Positions 1 through 10,560 of a stretch of DNA of 64,000 bases are shown in pieces. Location of the stretch: NCBI GenBank assembly GCA_963575645.1, contig OY754469.1, forward strand, positions 37,654,753 through 37,718,752, written 5' to 3'. A program made the translations under genes and the position numbers. This DNA comes from Xanthostigma xanthostigma (Eukaryota > Arthropoda > Insecta > Raphidioptera > Raphidiidae). The notes below the pieces were generated by a model. The model saw only the letters and a list, made by a program, of their open reading frames with translations, made no database searches and was not told the origin of the DNA. The stretch's first letter is position 1. Each line of letters begins with the position of its first letter.

Positions 1-199
1 ATTAAAGTATAATTATTATATTAGATATATACCTATATCACGAGAGTTGTTTGAGATGGGGCGGTAGTCGAAAAATCGTTGACCTGACCTGAAAGATTTT
101 TGCGAGAAATTTAACAAGTTTTGGGTCTGGTTAATGTCTTGATTGTTTGTTATTTTCTTCGTTTCAGTATATTTTAATAAAAGCTTGTTTTAATAGGTT

Positions 200-807
200 T
201 TATGATTCCAACCGACAAGTGGGAAATGGTACTAGTTTAGTTGAAAAATCAATCTTCAATATTTTACAATATCTTTTCGTTTTAAGGTCCCTCGAATAAA
301 GAATAAACATATTTTTGGAAAAACTACGTGCGTCTGTTAGTCTGTAAGCACGATACAGGTCAAACGGATGAGCGGATTGAAACCAATTTTTGGGAGGTTG
401 TTTGGTATGCAAATATGAAAAGCCCTATTGTTTTTGGGACAAATCGGCGCATGCGCAGAAGAGATAAATGCTATGAAGTTGTTTTTTTTTTTAATATAAT
501 AATGGTATACTTTTCATAACGGCTTATTATTCGATTTATTTTTTCAATAAAGTTTAATAAAAAAATGTTATTCTAAATTTTAAGTTTTGGAAATATTTCG
601 AAAAAATAAAAGAAAATTTAGTTGTTCTTGTGTTTTGTAGATTTGTCTGAAATAAACTAGCTAGGCCTACATGCTTTGATTAATTTTTACATGACGTGAA
701 AACATATTATGTAGGTAACCATGGCAACGAATAGCAAACATTATACTGAATACTAGCCATTACCCGCTTTCAAATTTCATCATTTTGAATTGGCTGGATT
801 TTTTCTC
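200..807 (-). repeat. Dispersed repeat family A, copy 1
   Basis: A ~610-bp copy of a repeat seen about nine times in this window (others near 12.4, 16.7, 18.0, 20.9, 22.4, 22.9, 49.1 and 53.5 kb). Diagnostic pieces are a block beginning CCAACCGACAAGTGGG at one edge, the GCGCATGCGCAGAAGAG block in the middle, a CATGGCAACGAATAGCAAA block, and AATTGGCTGGATTTTTT at the other edge. It has no long open frame. The short reading frames here (for example around 328-519) also occur in other copies, so they belong to the repeat and are not host genes. The class is unknown; the ends share only a weak ATTCCA-type inverted similarity. Confidence 0.8.
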
Positions 808-1301
808 CGTTTAATCAAGTCATGGATCATCCTTTAGTACTTATAATCTGCAGAAACGATGAAAGAAGCGATTTGAATGTTAAAATATTTTATGCAGTTA
901 TTGAAATGTTTGTACAAATAAAAACACAAAGATCTGAAAATGCATCCATCAATTTATTCCTTCTTGCGGTAGGCAGCTGTTTTGACCTCATTCCATATTT
1001 AATATAAAGTATAAACAAACGCACGTCGATGAAAACGTTTGTTTGTTTTTTTTTTTGTCTGTTGTTGTTTTGTTTTCCACGTCACATTTCTTATTGAATT
1101 CATATCACAAATCCAGCTAAGTTGTGTAAATTCCAAACAGTTATTTATTTTTTTGACCATAGGAAAAACAATGTAGTTAGTCAGTCAACAATATTTTTGT
1201 ACCAGTGCGCATGTCACTTTTCTGGTTGAAATTCTACAACTAGAACACTGGACTGGACCGGCATAGTCATATTATTCAGCGCCGTCGTGCTAGACAACAT
1301 G
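808..1301. other. Unassigned AT-rich stretch
   Basis: No gene, tRNA or clear repeat boundary seen. A 61-codon open frame at 822-1007 has no recognisable motif. Homopolymer T runs occur near 1045 and 1150. Confidence 0.5.
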
Positions 1302-1743
1302 AAGGCCGCTGCACACGAGGCTGGATTTGCTGCTAGATTCCTTGCTAGATTTTACTACTATAGTTTTCTAGCACTGGTTTTCTTATTTGCTTTTTTGTGC
1401 TCGCTTCACACGAGACATCAAGCCTCTTTTTTTTTTTTGAAAGTGACAGTTCAAATATAAACACAGAGCAAAACGTGTCTGTTATCTGAGTCTGAACAGA
1501 ATGACGCCATGTTGGTTTGTGGGCGTTTGTTCATGTCGCCCTCGTGACAAGATACTGTTTCTCGATTGTTTCGTGCTCAGAGCAAGCACAGGATCAAGCA
1601 AGAAAAATATCCCCTGTTCTAATTTTAAAATACCTTGTGAGCTAGCAGGCGAGCCCGCAGTGACGTCATTTCCAGCCTCGTACCCAACCTGCCGACGAGC
1701 AAGAAGTTCAAAAAGTGTTTCTAGCCTCGTGTGCAGCGGCCTT
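1302..1743. mobile_element. MITE with perfect 21-bp terminal inverted repeats
   Basis: Begins AAGGCCGCTGCACACGAGGC and ends with its exact reverse complement, 442 bp in all. It is GC-rich compared with its flanks and codes for nothing convincing: open frames on both strands at 1482-1838 and 1501-1773 overlap each other antisense and run off the element. The target duplication is not clear (flanks ACAACATG and AACTTAAT), so the superfamily is unassigned. Confidence 0.8.
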
Positions 1744-2143
1744 AACTTAATGTATATAGCGTGGGTAGTGTAGGAAATTTCAAAATCAAATAAAATTAAA
1801 TAATTACAATATTTATTACAATAACCGATCACGTTCACATTTCAATAAGTTCTGATAGCCTTTTACAAAAAGGGTAATATTTAAACGAGTGACTGTAAAT
1901 TACAATTTTGGGTGACAAAAATAATCAATTTGGGTTACTGTATTACTAAGTGAGCGACTGACTGCGCGTGACGAGAAATCAACAGAACAGCAACTTACAA
2001 ACATCCATTTGAGTTACTTAAAATACAAAATGGGAAACTTCATAATATTTGAGCGACCTAATATTTGTTTGAGTGTCAACGTTACGTCCTGCATTTTTTT
2101 CAAAATTTGACAAATGATTTATTTATCTGAGCGGCATTTTGTT
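1744..2143. other. AT-rich stretch, possibly a degraded repeat
   Basis: Contains phrases such as TTTTGGGTGAC and GAGCGACTGAC. Loosely similar phrases appear in reverse orientation at about 2600-2690, so 1860-2735 may be an old inverted-repeat element now interrupted by the palindrome and satellite at 2144-2480. No gene seen. Confidence 0.35.
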
Positions 2144-2256
2144 AATAGTTAATTGTTTGAATAGAACTGCGTTTTCTAAAAAATATATATTTAATCGACT
2201 GTCAATTAAATATACATTTTTTAGAAAACGCAGTTCTATTCAAACAATTAACTATT
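2144..2256. repeat. 113-bp near-perfect palindrome
   Basis: Left arm AATAGTTAATTGTTTGAATA and onward is the reverse complement of the right arm ending TTCAAACAATTAACTATT. The arms are about 45 bp with an AT-rich ~25-bp centre. It directly abuts the minisatellite units at 2258. It could extrude as a hairpin. Origin unknown. Confidence 0.85.
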
Positions 2257-2257
2257 T

Positions 2258-2480
2258 AATTCGCATACCCCGTTATCGTTCACCCCGGAATTGTTTTTTA
2301 AAAACTCCACATTTGCCCTTCCCGTTTCACTGCGAGACAATTCGCATACCCCTTTATCGTTCACTCCAGAATTACAATTCGCATACCCGTTTATCGTTCA
2401 CCCCAGAATTATTTTTTTTTTAATTCCACCTTTGCCCCATCGCGTTTCACTGCGAGACAATTCGCATACCCCTTTATCAA
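2258..2480 (-). repeat. Minisatellite, ~82-bp unit (short array)
   Basis: About three decayed units, each containing AATTCGCATACCCC, TTATCGTTCACCCC and GTTTCACTGCGAGAC. This is the reverse complement of the much better preserved array at 45302-45814. One unit is truncated to about 35 bp. The overlapping small frames at 2139-2530 are products of the repeat. Confidence 0.85.
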
Positions 2481-3094
2481 AAAAAGCGGTGGTTTTCAAT
2501 CTTCATGAAAATGTGAGTTTTAAGTTGTAGTCTCAAAAGGAAAAAAAATAATAAAAAGTAAAAACAAAAGAATATATCTGCTTCAAAATTACCGAAGGCA
2601 TTCTAGTCGCTCTCTTAGTAATTTAGTCACCCAACTATTATTTTAATATCTCAAGTTATTAAAACAGTATCTCATCATCAGTCACCAATTTTTTTTTATT
2701 CGACCGTTTTATAATTCACCTTACAAAAATAGCTACGGATTTATATTGTATTGCGTAATAGTAGGTACTTCATTAGATTTTATGTTATCACCAGTTTCAA
2801 AATGCAGATACAGCGGTTCGAAATAGGTGGATTTCCCACATTAGCTACATAAGTGTAAGGATTTGACGGTGGACAATAAACATATCTTCGAACACATTGT
2901 ACATGTTATTATCTATGAATTCAGGAATTCTGTAGGTACGTAGGTCGATCTTGTGTCTTTGAATTAGATTTAAATCGTGTTCCGAATGCATATAATGTGT
3001 ATAAAATTGCAACACCTTGCTGGTTTATGCAGGCTATGTACTTTATACCGGGTGTTGCATAATATGAAAACAGTATCTACGCCTCAATTAAACG
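2481..3094. other. Unassigned AT-rich stretch
   Basis: No gene or RNA seen. The small frame at 2977-3243 reads into the CACTTGCGGTC repeats of the next element and is not convincing. Confidence 0.5.
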
Positions 3095-4112
3095 GTGCCC
3101 TCTCACTTGCGGTCGGAACAATTTTCGTCCCACTTGCGGTCAATCAATATGACAAAATGCAATTAATGTCAGGAGTTATCTCACTTGCGGTCAAGAAAAT
3201 AACTTATAAATCGGCAATCCCTACAGAAAGAATAAATCATTAAGTCATCTAAACAATTCCGAGGAGGACGAAAAGAAGGCCTCTCGTTGGAAGTCTACTC
3301 TAGGACTGAGACAATCAAAGAGATTTATCTCGCACAATACCAAAAGGACTAAAGAACTCCTTATGCTCAGCAAATCAGAACTGAGAATAATGACAGAACT
3401 CCTTACAGGCCACTGCCCTCTGAGATACCATCTCTCAAAACATGGGCAAAGCCCAAGATGATAACTGTCGCTTCTGTAAAGAAGCAAAAGAAACTGCTGA
3501 ACACATCCTATGTGAATGTGAAGCAGTGTTCTCCAAAAGGCTGCTATATCTTAACAGGCCTTTTTCAAAGCCTGAGGACTATGGAGATCATACCCCAGTA
3601 AGGTAATAAGGTTCATAAAAAGCATTCTACCAGACTGGGAATAACACTATTAGGGGATGCACAAAAGATCTTTTAGGTCGCAGTGTTTGTGAGATATCAA
3701 ATGTCTTATCACCCCAAATAAATCTAATCTAATCTAATCTAAACAATTACGAATGCAAAACATCAAAACAATATCGCACAACTAATTTTAATTCTTATTA
3801 CGAAAGCCAATGTTTGTCTTCATTTTTTATTTAATTCAACATTATTGATGCGATAGTGTTTTTATTTCGGAGAGAAAAGCGAAGGGGGGAAGGGGGGTTC
3901 CTTAAAACACGATTACGGAGTGCGGTTGATGCTATGGTGTTTTTCTTGTGCAGTGAAAAGCTAAGCTATAGGTGGTAAGTAGTTATCAAATTTTCTTCGA
4001 CCGCAAGTGGGGTCACTCCTCACATTATTTTCTTTTATTAATATCGATTGACCGCAAGTCGGACGATAATAATTGTTCTGACCGCAAATGGCACGGCCGC
4101 AAGTGGCACTAG
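3095..4112. mobile_element. Foldback element built from CACTTGCGGTC subrepeats
   Basis: The left end carries three CACTTGCGGTC motifs (about 3107-3205). The right end carries four related motifs in opposite orientation (about 3998-4107). Spacer phrases also match between the arms: GGAACAATTTTCGTCC on the left against GGACGATAATAATTGTTC on the right. The arms are therefore composite inverted repeats of ~110-130 bp. A LINE 3' end (3245-3733) lies inside, presumably a later insertion. No transposase is visible. Confidence 0.7.
3245..3733 (+). mobile_element. LINE (non-LTR retrotransposon) 3' end, degraded
   Basis: Translation on the plus strand gives the C-terminal part of an insect LINE ORF2. 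It reads GLRQSKRFI, then ELLTGHCPLRYHLSKHG, then DDNCRFCKEAKETAEHILC, the zinc-knuckle-like C-x2-C...H-x4-C motif that ends many R1/I/Jockey-group ORF2 proteins. The frame shifts once between the HLSKHG and DDNC segments and again before the final stop near 3642, so it is a pseudogene. Almost all of the element (endonuclease, reverse transcriptase) is missing, as usual for a 5'-truncated LINE. The element ends in a TAATC-repeat tail at ~3716-3735 rather than poly(A). The clade assignment is inference; the LINE identity is fairly sure. Confidence 0.8.
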
Positions 4113-4165
4113 ACATTTATCAACAATTACTTATGTCATCTATTATAAAAAAATATGTGGGTATA

Positions 4166-4490
4166 TACAATACGCGCTACGGATCTAAAAGGTTCGGAAG
4201 CTAGTCAAAAACAGCGTCGCAAAGGCATATTTTAGAGCCGTTGAGACTCCCACTACCTCCCAGCTATCTGCACGGAACGTGCGCTCGTCGGTTATTGGCC
4301 GTAATCGCTCGTTGCCTTTGTCACTTGTCGCTTTCCTGCTTTAGAGTACAGTCGAGTACGCTATTGTCAAGTTGTTATTGTTATTTTAGTTTTGTTGAGT
4401 TGCGAGTTTGTAGTTTTATCAACAGACTGTACAAGCGCAAGTCCGCATTCGCATCTAACTTCCGAGCCTTTTAGATTCATGGCGCGTATT
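4166..4490. mobile_element. MITE family B, copy 1
   Basis: About 325 bp with inverted ends: CAATACGCGCTACGGATC at the left and GGCGCGTATTGTA at the right, with ATCTAAAAGG/CCTTTTAGAT just inside. Two more copies lie at 7626-8305 (carrying a nested element) and 46878-47192. The 77-codon frame at 4241 and its counterparts in the other copies (proteins with RCLCHLSLSCF) are conserved only because the repeat is. No transposase is encoded. Confidence 0.85.
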
Positions 4491-4931
4491 GTACCTATAG
4501 GTCTATTTCTTTGGCACGGATTGATGAATTTTAAAATATGAAGTGTCGTTATAGAGCTAAGTTTTAATTGTGGGGGAATAAAAAAATATCTTTATATTAT
4601 AACAATATGACTGTCAAATAAAAGCTAGTAAATAGCCAATTGCAAATATATATTAAGCTACCATTTAGACACAAACTACAAAAAAAAGTTAAAAAAACTC
4701 GAATGCGGAAAAATGAGTTAAAAGGAAGAAAATAAAAATTAATTGTTTAAAAAACAAGAAACCCGACTGCAACTAAAAAGAGGAAAACAAGTTGGATAAT
4801 CTTAACATGTAGCGGGTGAGGACCCATCCAAAAACAAAGAAAGAGACAAATAGGACGTTAAGGTTTACAGACTTGTTTTTTTTTTGTTATTAATTTCATT
4901 TCTGATTTCTTGTTTCTTTAAATAATTAATT
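4491..4931. other. Unassigned AT-rich stretch
   Basis: Low-complexity A/T-rich sequence with many poly(A) runs; nothing recognisable on either strand. Confidence 0.5.
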
Positions 4932-5600
4932 TTAGGTTCCGTACCTCAAAAGGAAAAACTCTTATATAGGATCACTTCGTTGTCCGTCTGTCAAAGCCCT
5001 TTTTCTCAGGAACGCGTGGAGGTATCAAGTTGAAATTAATATCAAATACTCATGTCTGAATTCCCTTAGAGCTGTGAAAAAAACAAGCGTCTAAGTCAAC
5101 GCAATGAGAAGATACGGCCGTTTATGTCGCATATTTTGACACTCGGAAGGGAAACAAAACCTATAAGGTACTTCCCGTTAATCTAGAATCATGAAATTTG
5201 GCAAGTAGCAATGTCTTATAGCACAAGTAAAGGGAAAAATCCGAAAACTATAAAGTAGTTACATCACAAAAAAATGTTATTAAACCGCAAGCGTTCACTA
5301 CCGGTGTGTTTATACAGCACAATGTGCATACAACACAGTACGACAACTAGTCTAACAGATATAGCCAAGACGTACAACACACTTCAGTAGTCCATCTAGA
5401 CTCATTGCAATTACGCGCTAAGTTAGCTAACTAACTGCGACTTTTGTCGATGTATGGTGGCAACAGTTTTCCAACGGCTAAGCGGGAAGAATCTTCGAAA
5501 CTCGATTCCCGTAACGGACGAACTATTTATACACCTACAGGCTAATACGGAACCCACGGTGCGCGAGTATGACTAGCGCCTGTCAGTCTTTTTAAACTCA
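4932..5600. repeat. Repeat family G (GGTTCCGTA...GTGCGCGAGT), copy 1
   Basis: Starts TTAGGTTCCGTACCTCAAAA, continues with TCCGTCTGTC and TCTCAGGAACGCGTGGAGG, and ends with TACGGAACCCACGGTGCGCG. Short inverted ends (GGTTCCGTA / TACGGAACC) are visible. I recognise this as a repeat type common in insect genomes, with a tail that typically continues CGAGTCCGACTCGCACTTGGCC (clear in the copies at 9.8 and 52.8 kb). Non-coding here. Superfamily not assigned. Confidence 0.75.
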
Positions 5601-6228
5601 GAATCGACCCAATAATAAATCCCTTCCATAAAATTTCTGTTGTAGAAAAAAACTTCGACTTAGTTCCAGCTTGTAGAGTTATAAAGTGAATTCGTCGACT
5701 GCTATTCCATGTTCGAATAGATATTCAAATCTCGTTTCCGATTGTGTTTTAACACACACATACGTTGCTCTGGCAATTTTATCGCGTTACACAATCGGAA
5801 CACGAACCCGTGATATATAGATACGAGTGTATAGTGTAGCGTCCAGGTTATTACCGATCTCCCATTTCTCTCTTTAAACACTTCTTATTACCTGGACAAA
5901 ATCGACTGCTGCACTTTCCGGCCGAAGAACGGTGAGAAAATCGTCGGCAAGGCCAAAAGTGCACACTACGCGAAGTTGAGAATGGTATATATGTTAAAGT
6001 CTATACCCGAATTCGAAATAAATGCGCAAAACTAGTTTTGACCAACGAGTATTGCCCAAACCCAAAATCTTACATTTAAACGGGTATTGACTGTTATAAA
6101 ATGAGCAAAATTAGTTTTGCGCATTTTCAATTGGACAAAACTAGTTCTGTCCATTTTTGAACGGGAAATAATGTAGGGTAGTTAATAAATCCTTTTAAAT
6201 GTATTATAAATTATGCTAATAAATATAT
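5601..6228. other. Unassigned stretch with AAAACTAGTTTTG motifs
   Basis: No gene. Between about 6018 and 6165 three related imperfect palindromes occur: GCGCAAAACTAGTTTTG, GCAAAATTAGTTTTGCGC and GGACAAAACTAGTTCTGTCC. They look like remnants of a repeat. Confidence 0.45.
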
Positions 6229-6995
6229 ACAGGGTGTCCCATTAAAAATGGGATATAGAACAACCGCAGATTCTCCAATTCAAAATAAAACGATTAAGCG
6301 AAATATGCTTAGATAAAATGTTACTCGCTCTACCAGTGGCGTACGGCAGGAGTAAGTAATGCTTGTACCCCTTCTAAATGTTACGCCGCTGTCTAAATTT
6401 TAATTATGACTATAATTTTAATTTTTTTGATATTTTCTAAGTCAATAATGTACACTTGTTAGTTTGTTGTAAAGTCATTGGTTTTCGAGATATTCGCAGT
6501 TAAAGATAGATAGACATGTACTTTTTATTTGTATTATTATTAATAATATTCATTTTTACAATTTTGTCTTAAAAAAACTGCGAATATCTCGAAAACCAAT
6601 GACTTTACAACAAACTAACAAGTGTACATTATTGACTGAGAAAATATCAAAAAAATTAAAATTATAGTCAAAATAAAAATTTAGACAGCGGCGTAACATT
6701 TAGAAGGGGTACAAGCATTACTTACTCCTGCCGTACGCCACTGGTAGAGCGTACTGAACTAATTTTTTTATTGTTAGGTGCATTTTATGATATTTAACAA
6801 GTGTGCCGATTTGAGTAAAATTATACGGTGTATTAAAAAAATTATGGACATTAATAATTTTTCAGTTTTCAACGTCAACACCCCGTATTTCGGAAACGAG
6901 TAACATTTTATCTAAGCATATTTCGCTTAATCGTTTTATTTTGAATTGGAGAATCTGCGGTTGTTCTATGTCCCATTCTTAATGGGACACCCTGT
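6229..6995. mobile_element. Large foldback element with ACAGGGTGTCCCA ends
   Basis: Left end ACAGGGTGTCCCATTAA and right end TTAATGGGACACCCTGT are inverted repeats. The pairing continues inward through AACCGCAGATTCTCCAATTC, GTGGCGTACGGCAGGAGTAA and ACTTTACAACAAACTAACAA to a small centre at about 6500-6570. The right arm holds ~150 bp (about 6752-6900) with no partner in the left arm, so one arm gained or lost sequence. There is no open frame of note. Flanks are TATA-like; a TA or TATA duplication is possible. Confidence 0.85.
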
Positions 6996-7625
6996 ATACA
7001 TATTTTGACTATTAATTAATCAAAAATTATATTTTAAACATTTCGTCTTTGTAGATATGTGCTACAGAGTGAGGTTATATTGTGTTCGATAAACTTTGAG
7101 ACGAACCGACTGCATATTATTGTTCGTTTATGGATTTAACATGAGCAAATTTGAGGTGTTTGCGCATTATTCTTAATAAATATATTTATAATAATTATGG
7201 CAGGAAGAAGTTTTACTTTAGTCGTGTGGTCTAAAGCACACTCGCTTTTTTTATTAAATGACCTCAAGGTTCCGTTTTAAATTAAACTTAAAAGCATCTT
7301 TTCAATTTTGTTTTAATTTTATTGCTCATATTTTTTAATAAAGTACCGAAATTACAGTCTTTCATTACAAGACTAATAAAGCTTCTTCTTCATTTAATAT
7401 TTTACCCGTGTATAAAGAAAGATGAGTACGTACCAAAAGTATAATAAAACTATTTAATGGATTTTTCTGAGACGCCATTAAGTGCTGCTCTAAAGCCCGC
7501 GTTTCTCTACAAATAGAAAATAGTTCATTATGTTTTTATTCGCTGCACTTTCATTTGAATTTAAAATCACCATAAATACAGTCAGAACTTCTTAAAATCG
7601 CTACGGACAACGAGCAGTGACGGAC
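6996..7625. other. Unassigned AT-rich stretch
   Basis: Nothing recognisable on either strand. Confidence 0.5.
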
Positions 7626-8305
7626 TTATAATATTCGCTACTAGAGCTGTAACAAACCGTACGTATTCGTTACTAAGTAACGGGTACATCGTCTGACTCA
7701 AAGTAACGAATCGTTACTTACAAATTAATTTCCTTACTCACATTTGTCGTATCCATATCAGTTCGACTCGTTTGATGCGGTTATACGTTATACGAACGAA
7801 GTCATACCGTATCACGTATGCGACGCGCCTCGATGCGATGGTACATGCTAGATGCTGTTAGTACACGATTGTATGTCGTATGAAAAGTAACGAGTAATGT
7901 AACGATACGAAAGTAACGGGTACTAGTTCTTTAAGTAACGAATACATACGGGTACACAATTTCTCGTTACTTTTATAGCTCTACTCGCCACGAATCTTCA
8001 AAAGGCTCGGAAGTTAAATGCGAATGCGGGCTTGCGCTTGTACAATCTGTTGAAAAACTACAAACTTGCAACTCAACAAAACTAAAGTAACAATAACAAC
8101 TTGACAATAGCGTATTCGACTGTACTTTAAAGCAGGAAAGCGACAAGTGACAAAGGCAACGAGCGATCACGGCCAATCACCGACGAGCGCACGCTCCGTG
8201 CAGGTAGCTGAGAGGTGGTGGGAGTCTTAACGGCCTAAAATGTTCCTTTGCGACGCTGTTTGTGACTAACTTCCGAACCTTTTAGAACCGTTGCGTGTAT
8301 TATAC
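7626..8305. mobile_element. MITE family B, copy 2, split by a nested hAT MITE
   Basis: The left terminus TATAATATTCGCTAC is separated from the rest of the element (which resumes at ~7984 CTCGCCACGAATCTTC) by a 342-bp insertion. The right terminus is GCGTGTATTATACA. Otherwise it matches copy 1 base for base over long runs, for example GCAGGAAAGCGACAAGTGAC. The minus-strand 67-codon frame at 7973-8176 is the shared repeat frame, not a gene. Confidence 0.8.
7642..7983. mobile_element. hAT-type MITE nested in MITE B
   Basis: Ends TAGAGCTGTAAC and (reverse complement) TAGAGCTATAAAAGTAACG. Flanking octamers TTCGCTAC and CTCGCCAC match at 6 of 8 positions and correspond to the expected uninterrupted sequence of MITE B, so this is a diverged 8-bp target duplication. 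Internally rich in GTAACGAGT/GTAACGGGTAC phrases. No coding capacity. Confidence 0.75.
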
Positions 8306-8389
8306 ATGGGCTACTGCTCAGGGCGACAATTTTTTGGAGGCGACAAATTCTAAGAAACTAAACAATGTTTAATGTTATGGCCTTCAGAA

Positions 8390-8997
8390 CCTTCATCCGT
8401 TCGCGACTTGTTGTGTCACACTTGCGCTCGCGTGACGGCAAATAGCCGCCCATCAAATTTTTTCTCATTTCGTTAATTTTTTTATTTATTTAAACCTCAA
8501 TAACGTCGGGGGTTTGCATTGATAGTCTTTTTAGTGAGTTTATACGCTTTATTTAATATGAAAGACTTTTATTAGGTTATTTAATTTTTATTAGGTTTAT
8601 TTAATAGGTAACGGAGACTAGGTAACATAGAAAATATTATATAGGTAACAATCACAACACTGCATCTTACTGATCACAATTAATAATTACAATGAAATAA
8701 GAAAAAAGGAACATTAGAATAAAAAATAAATTCTTTTGAAAATGGCTTGTAAAATCATTCATCACTCTCTTCGTCCCCTGTGTCTTCTCCATTCCGATTA
8801 CGAGTACAATTATGACATATCATTTGGCAGTGGTTTTTGCAAATGTATTTTTGGCAATTATCGCAAGTCATTCTTGCGGAGAAGGGTCTAACTAGAGATT
8901 ACAGCCGTAATATGTGGTTCTCCAACCCGTCAGTTAATTTTTGAGATGAAATATTCATCCTGGGCGGCAATCTGCCGCCTACGCGATCGGATGAAGG
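8390..8997 (-). mobile_element. piggyBac-type non-autonomous element
   Basis: Ends CCTTCATCCGTTCGCG and (reverse complement) CCTTCATCCGATCGCG. A shared subterminal GGCAAATAGCCGCCCA / GGCAGATTGCCGCCCA follows. The right edge is followed by TTAA (8998-9001), the piggyBac target; the left edge has AGAA where TTAA is expected. Between the ends only the last ~40 codons of a transposase remain (8755-8886), so nearly the whole gene was deleted while both ends were kept. Confidence 0.8.
8755..8886 (-). pseudogene. piggyBac-like transposase C-terminal Cys/His domain, remnant
   Basis: The frame reads PFSARMTCDNCQKYICKNHC and then QMICHNCTRNRNGED, ending in an acidic DEESDE before a TGA stop. The C-x2-C-x4-C-x3-H spacing followed by another C-x2-C matches the Cys-rich zinc-binding tail of piggyBac-family transposases, which binds the element ends. 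The DDE/D catalytic core that should precede it is absent; the sequence upstream goes straight into the terminal repeat. The identification rests on this tail plus the TTAA flank and the matched ends. It cannot encode an active enzyme. Confidence 0.75.
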
Positions 8998-9038
8998 TTA
9001 AAAAAATAACACCGAACATTCAAAATTCTACATCTTGT

Positions 9039-9452
9039 GAAATGACCCCGTACAAACCTTATGGGATTTGGTTCTCGGTTAAATTGATCGAAAATGGTTT
9101 TATTTTATAGTTTAAAGGTCACTAAGAAAAAGTTTCCACAGGCGCATAGCCTAAAAAAATAGAAAAAATAGATTTTTAGCTACAGATATGTTTAGCGAGA
9201 TTTTAGATATAGGGATATTCATTGAATTCACAAACATGTTCCATGTTCAATTTTTGTGCTTTTTTTTTGAAACAGAAAAATCGTCGAAAACTACGTAATG
9301 TTGGAACGCGTCACTCTGTATAAACTAATAACGTCATATTCGGATTCAGCGCACTCGAAAGTATATTTCTAGAGCTTAGGATTTTTTAAGATTGTGAATT
9401 CAATGGATATTCTTATATTTCGCTAAACATATCTGTAACTAAAAATCTATTG
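9039..9452. mobile_element. Foldback family F, copy 1, missing one end
   Basis: Matches the complete copy at 29468-29952: GACCCCGTACAAACCTTATG at the left, GCGAGATTTTAGATA inside, then the inverted counterpart CGCTAAACATATCTG. The right terminal ~90 bp are absent; the sequence breaks off after AAATCTATTGGTT into a family-G repeat. Confidence 0.75.
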
Positions 9453-9479
9453 GTTACACAGTAAAAATTCTAATATACA

Positions 9480-9835
9480 AAACAAGTGTTCTCTAACGGT
9501 GCGGTTATACAGCAGTATACTCGAACATTAATTAAAATACAATTATGAGAACTCTCGCATACAGCACGGTACGACCGCTAGGCTATCATATATATATCCA
9601 CGGTATACAGTACAGTTCGGGTAGTCCATCTGAACTCATTGCAATTATACACTTAGTTGGTAAACTGACCGCGACATAGGTATGTCGATGCAGTTGGGGA
9701 CAACAGTTTTCCAACGGAAAAGCGGGAAAAATCTTTGAGACTCGATTCCCGTAATGGACGAACTATTTACATACCTACAAATTTGTGCGGAACCCTCGGT
9801 GCGCCAGTCCGACTCGCACTTGGCCGGGTTTTTTT
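9480..9835. repeat. Repeat family G, copy 2 (3' part)
   Basis: Aligns with 5285-5570: shared GTAGTCCATCT, ACTCATTGCAATTA, CAACAGTTTTCCAACGG, ACTCGATTCCCGTAA and GGACGAACTATTTA. It ends CGGTGCGCCAGTCCGACTCGC then ACTTGGCC and poly(T). The GCGAGTCCGACTCGC-type tail can form a short hairpin. Confidence 0.75.
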
Positions 9836-10179
9836 TTCATCTTATAAAATGATGTTCATTACGCACATCTTTGTCTGCAAGATGCGATAAGTTAAGTAGT
9901 GCTTACTGTACATACGCAATATTCAGGTGTATCCTAAATATATCAGAAGTGGGGCAAGCGCTAGGGACGTGACCTGCATATCATGTAATGTATTATTTAA
10001 TATGCGAACAGGTCCGAATCAAGGCTACGATTTGTACTCCAGAGAGATCTATTATCAATTCATCGCTTAATTTCATGTCAACAAAATTTAAGTTATCTAT
10101 ACAAATTCCTTCATCGTAAAACTTTTGTATATATTATATATCTGTGTGTATTCATCTATGATTATCATATTGTAATCAT
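9836..10179. other. Unassigned stretch
   Basis: No gene or recognisable repeat; moderately AT-rich. Confidence 0.5.
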
Positions 10180-10560
10180 TTCATGAAGCAAACATAATTC
10201 AAATAAATGTTTCATGGAAATGAGTATATTTTTAGGAATTTTGAAATTTTCTTGTGTTGTCATGGTGTGCTCACAATATGAAGCAAATATGAGTCAACGA
10301 TATTCATCACAGAAATAAGCAAATTTGAAGTAATATTTAATCTCTTTAACACCATCATAGAATGTTCGTAATATGAAGCAAATATGAGTCGACGATATTC
10401 ATCACAGAACTAAGCAAATTTGAAGTAATATTCAATCTTTTTAACACCATCATAGAATGTTCATAATATGAAGCAAATATGAGTCAATGATATTCATCAT
10501 AGAAATAAGTATATTTTGTAGGAATGTTGAATCTTTCAAATATTATCATGATCTACTGTT
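10180..10560. repeat. Tandem repeat, 95-bp unit, ~4 copies
   Basis: The phrase AATATGAAGCAAATATGAGTC starts at 10275, 10370 and 10465, giving an exact 95-bp period. Each unit also has GATATTCATCA and ACACCATCATAGAATGTTC. A more diverged unit precedes (about 10180) and a truncated one follows. Non-coding. Confidence 0.9.

Noticed and set aside
1482-1838. Overlapping frames on both strands (90 and 118 codons)
   Set aside because: They lie within a MITE with perfect inverted repeats and extend beyond it; no motif.
4241-4474. Cys-rich small protein seen three times (4.2, 8.0 and 46.9 kb)
   Set aside because: Conserved only as part of MITE family B, in differing lengths and with no start or splice context; not a gene family.
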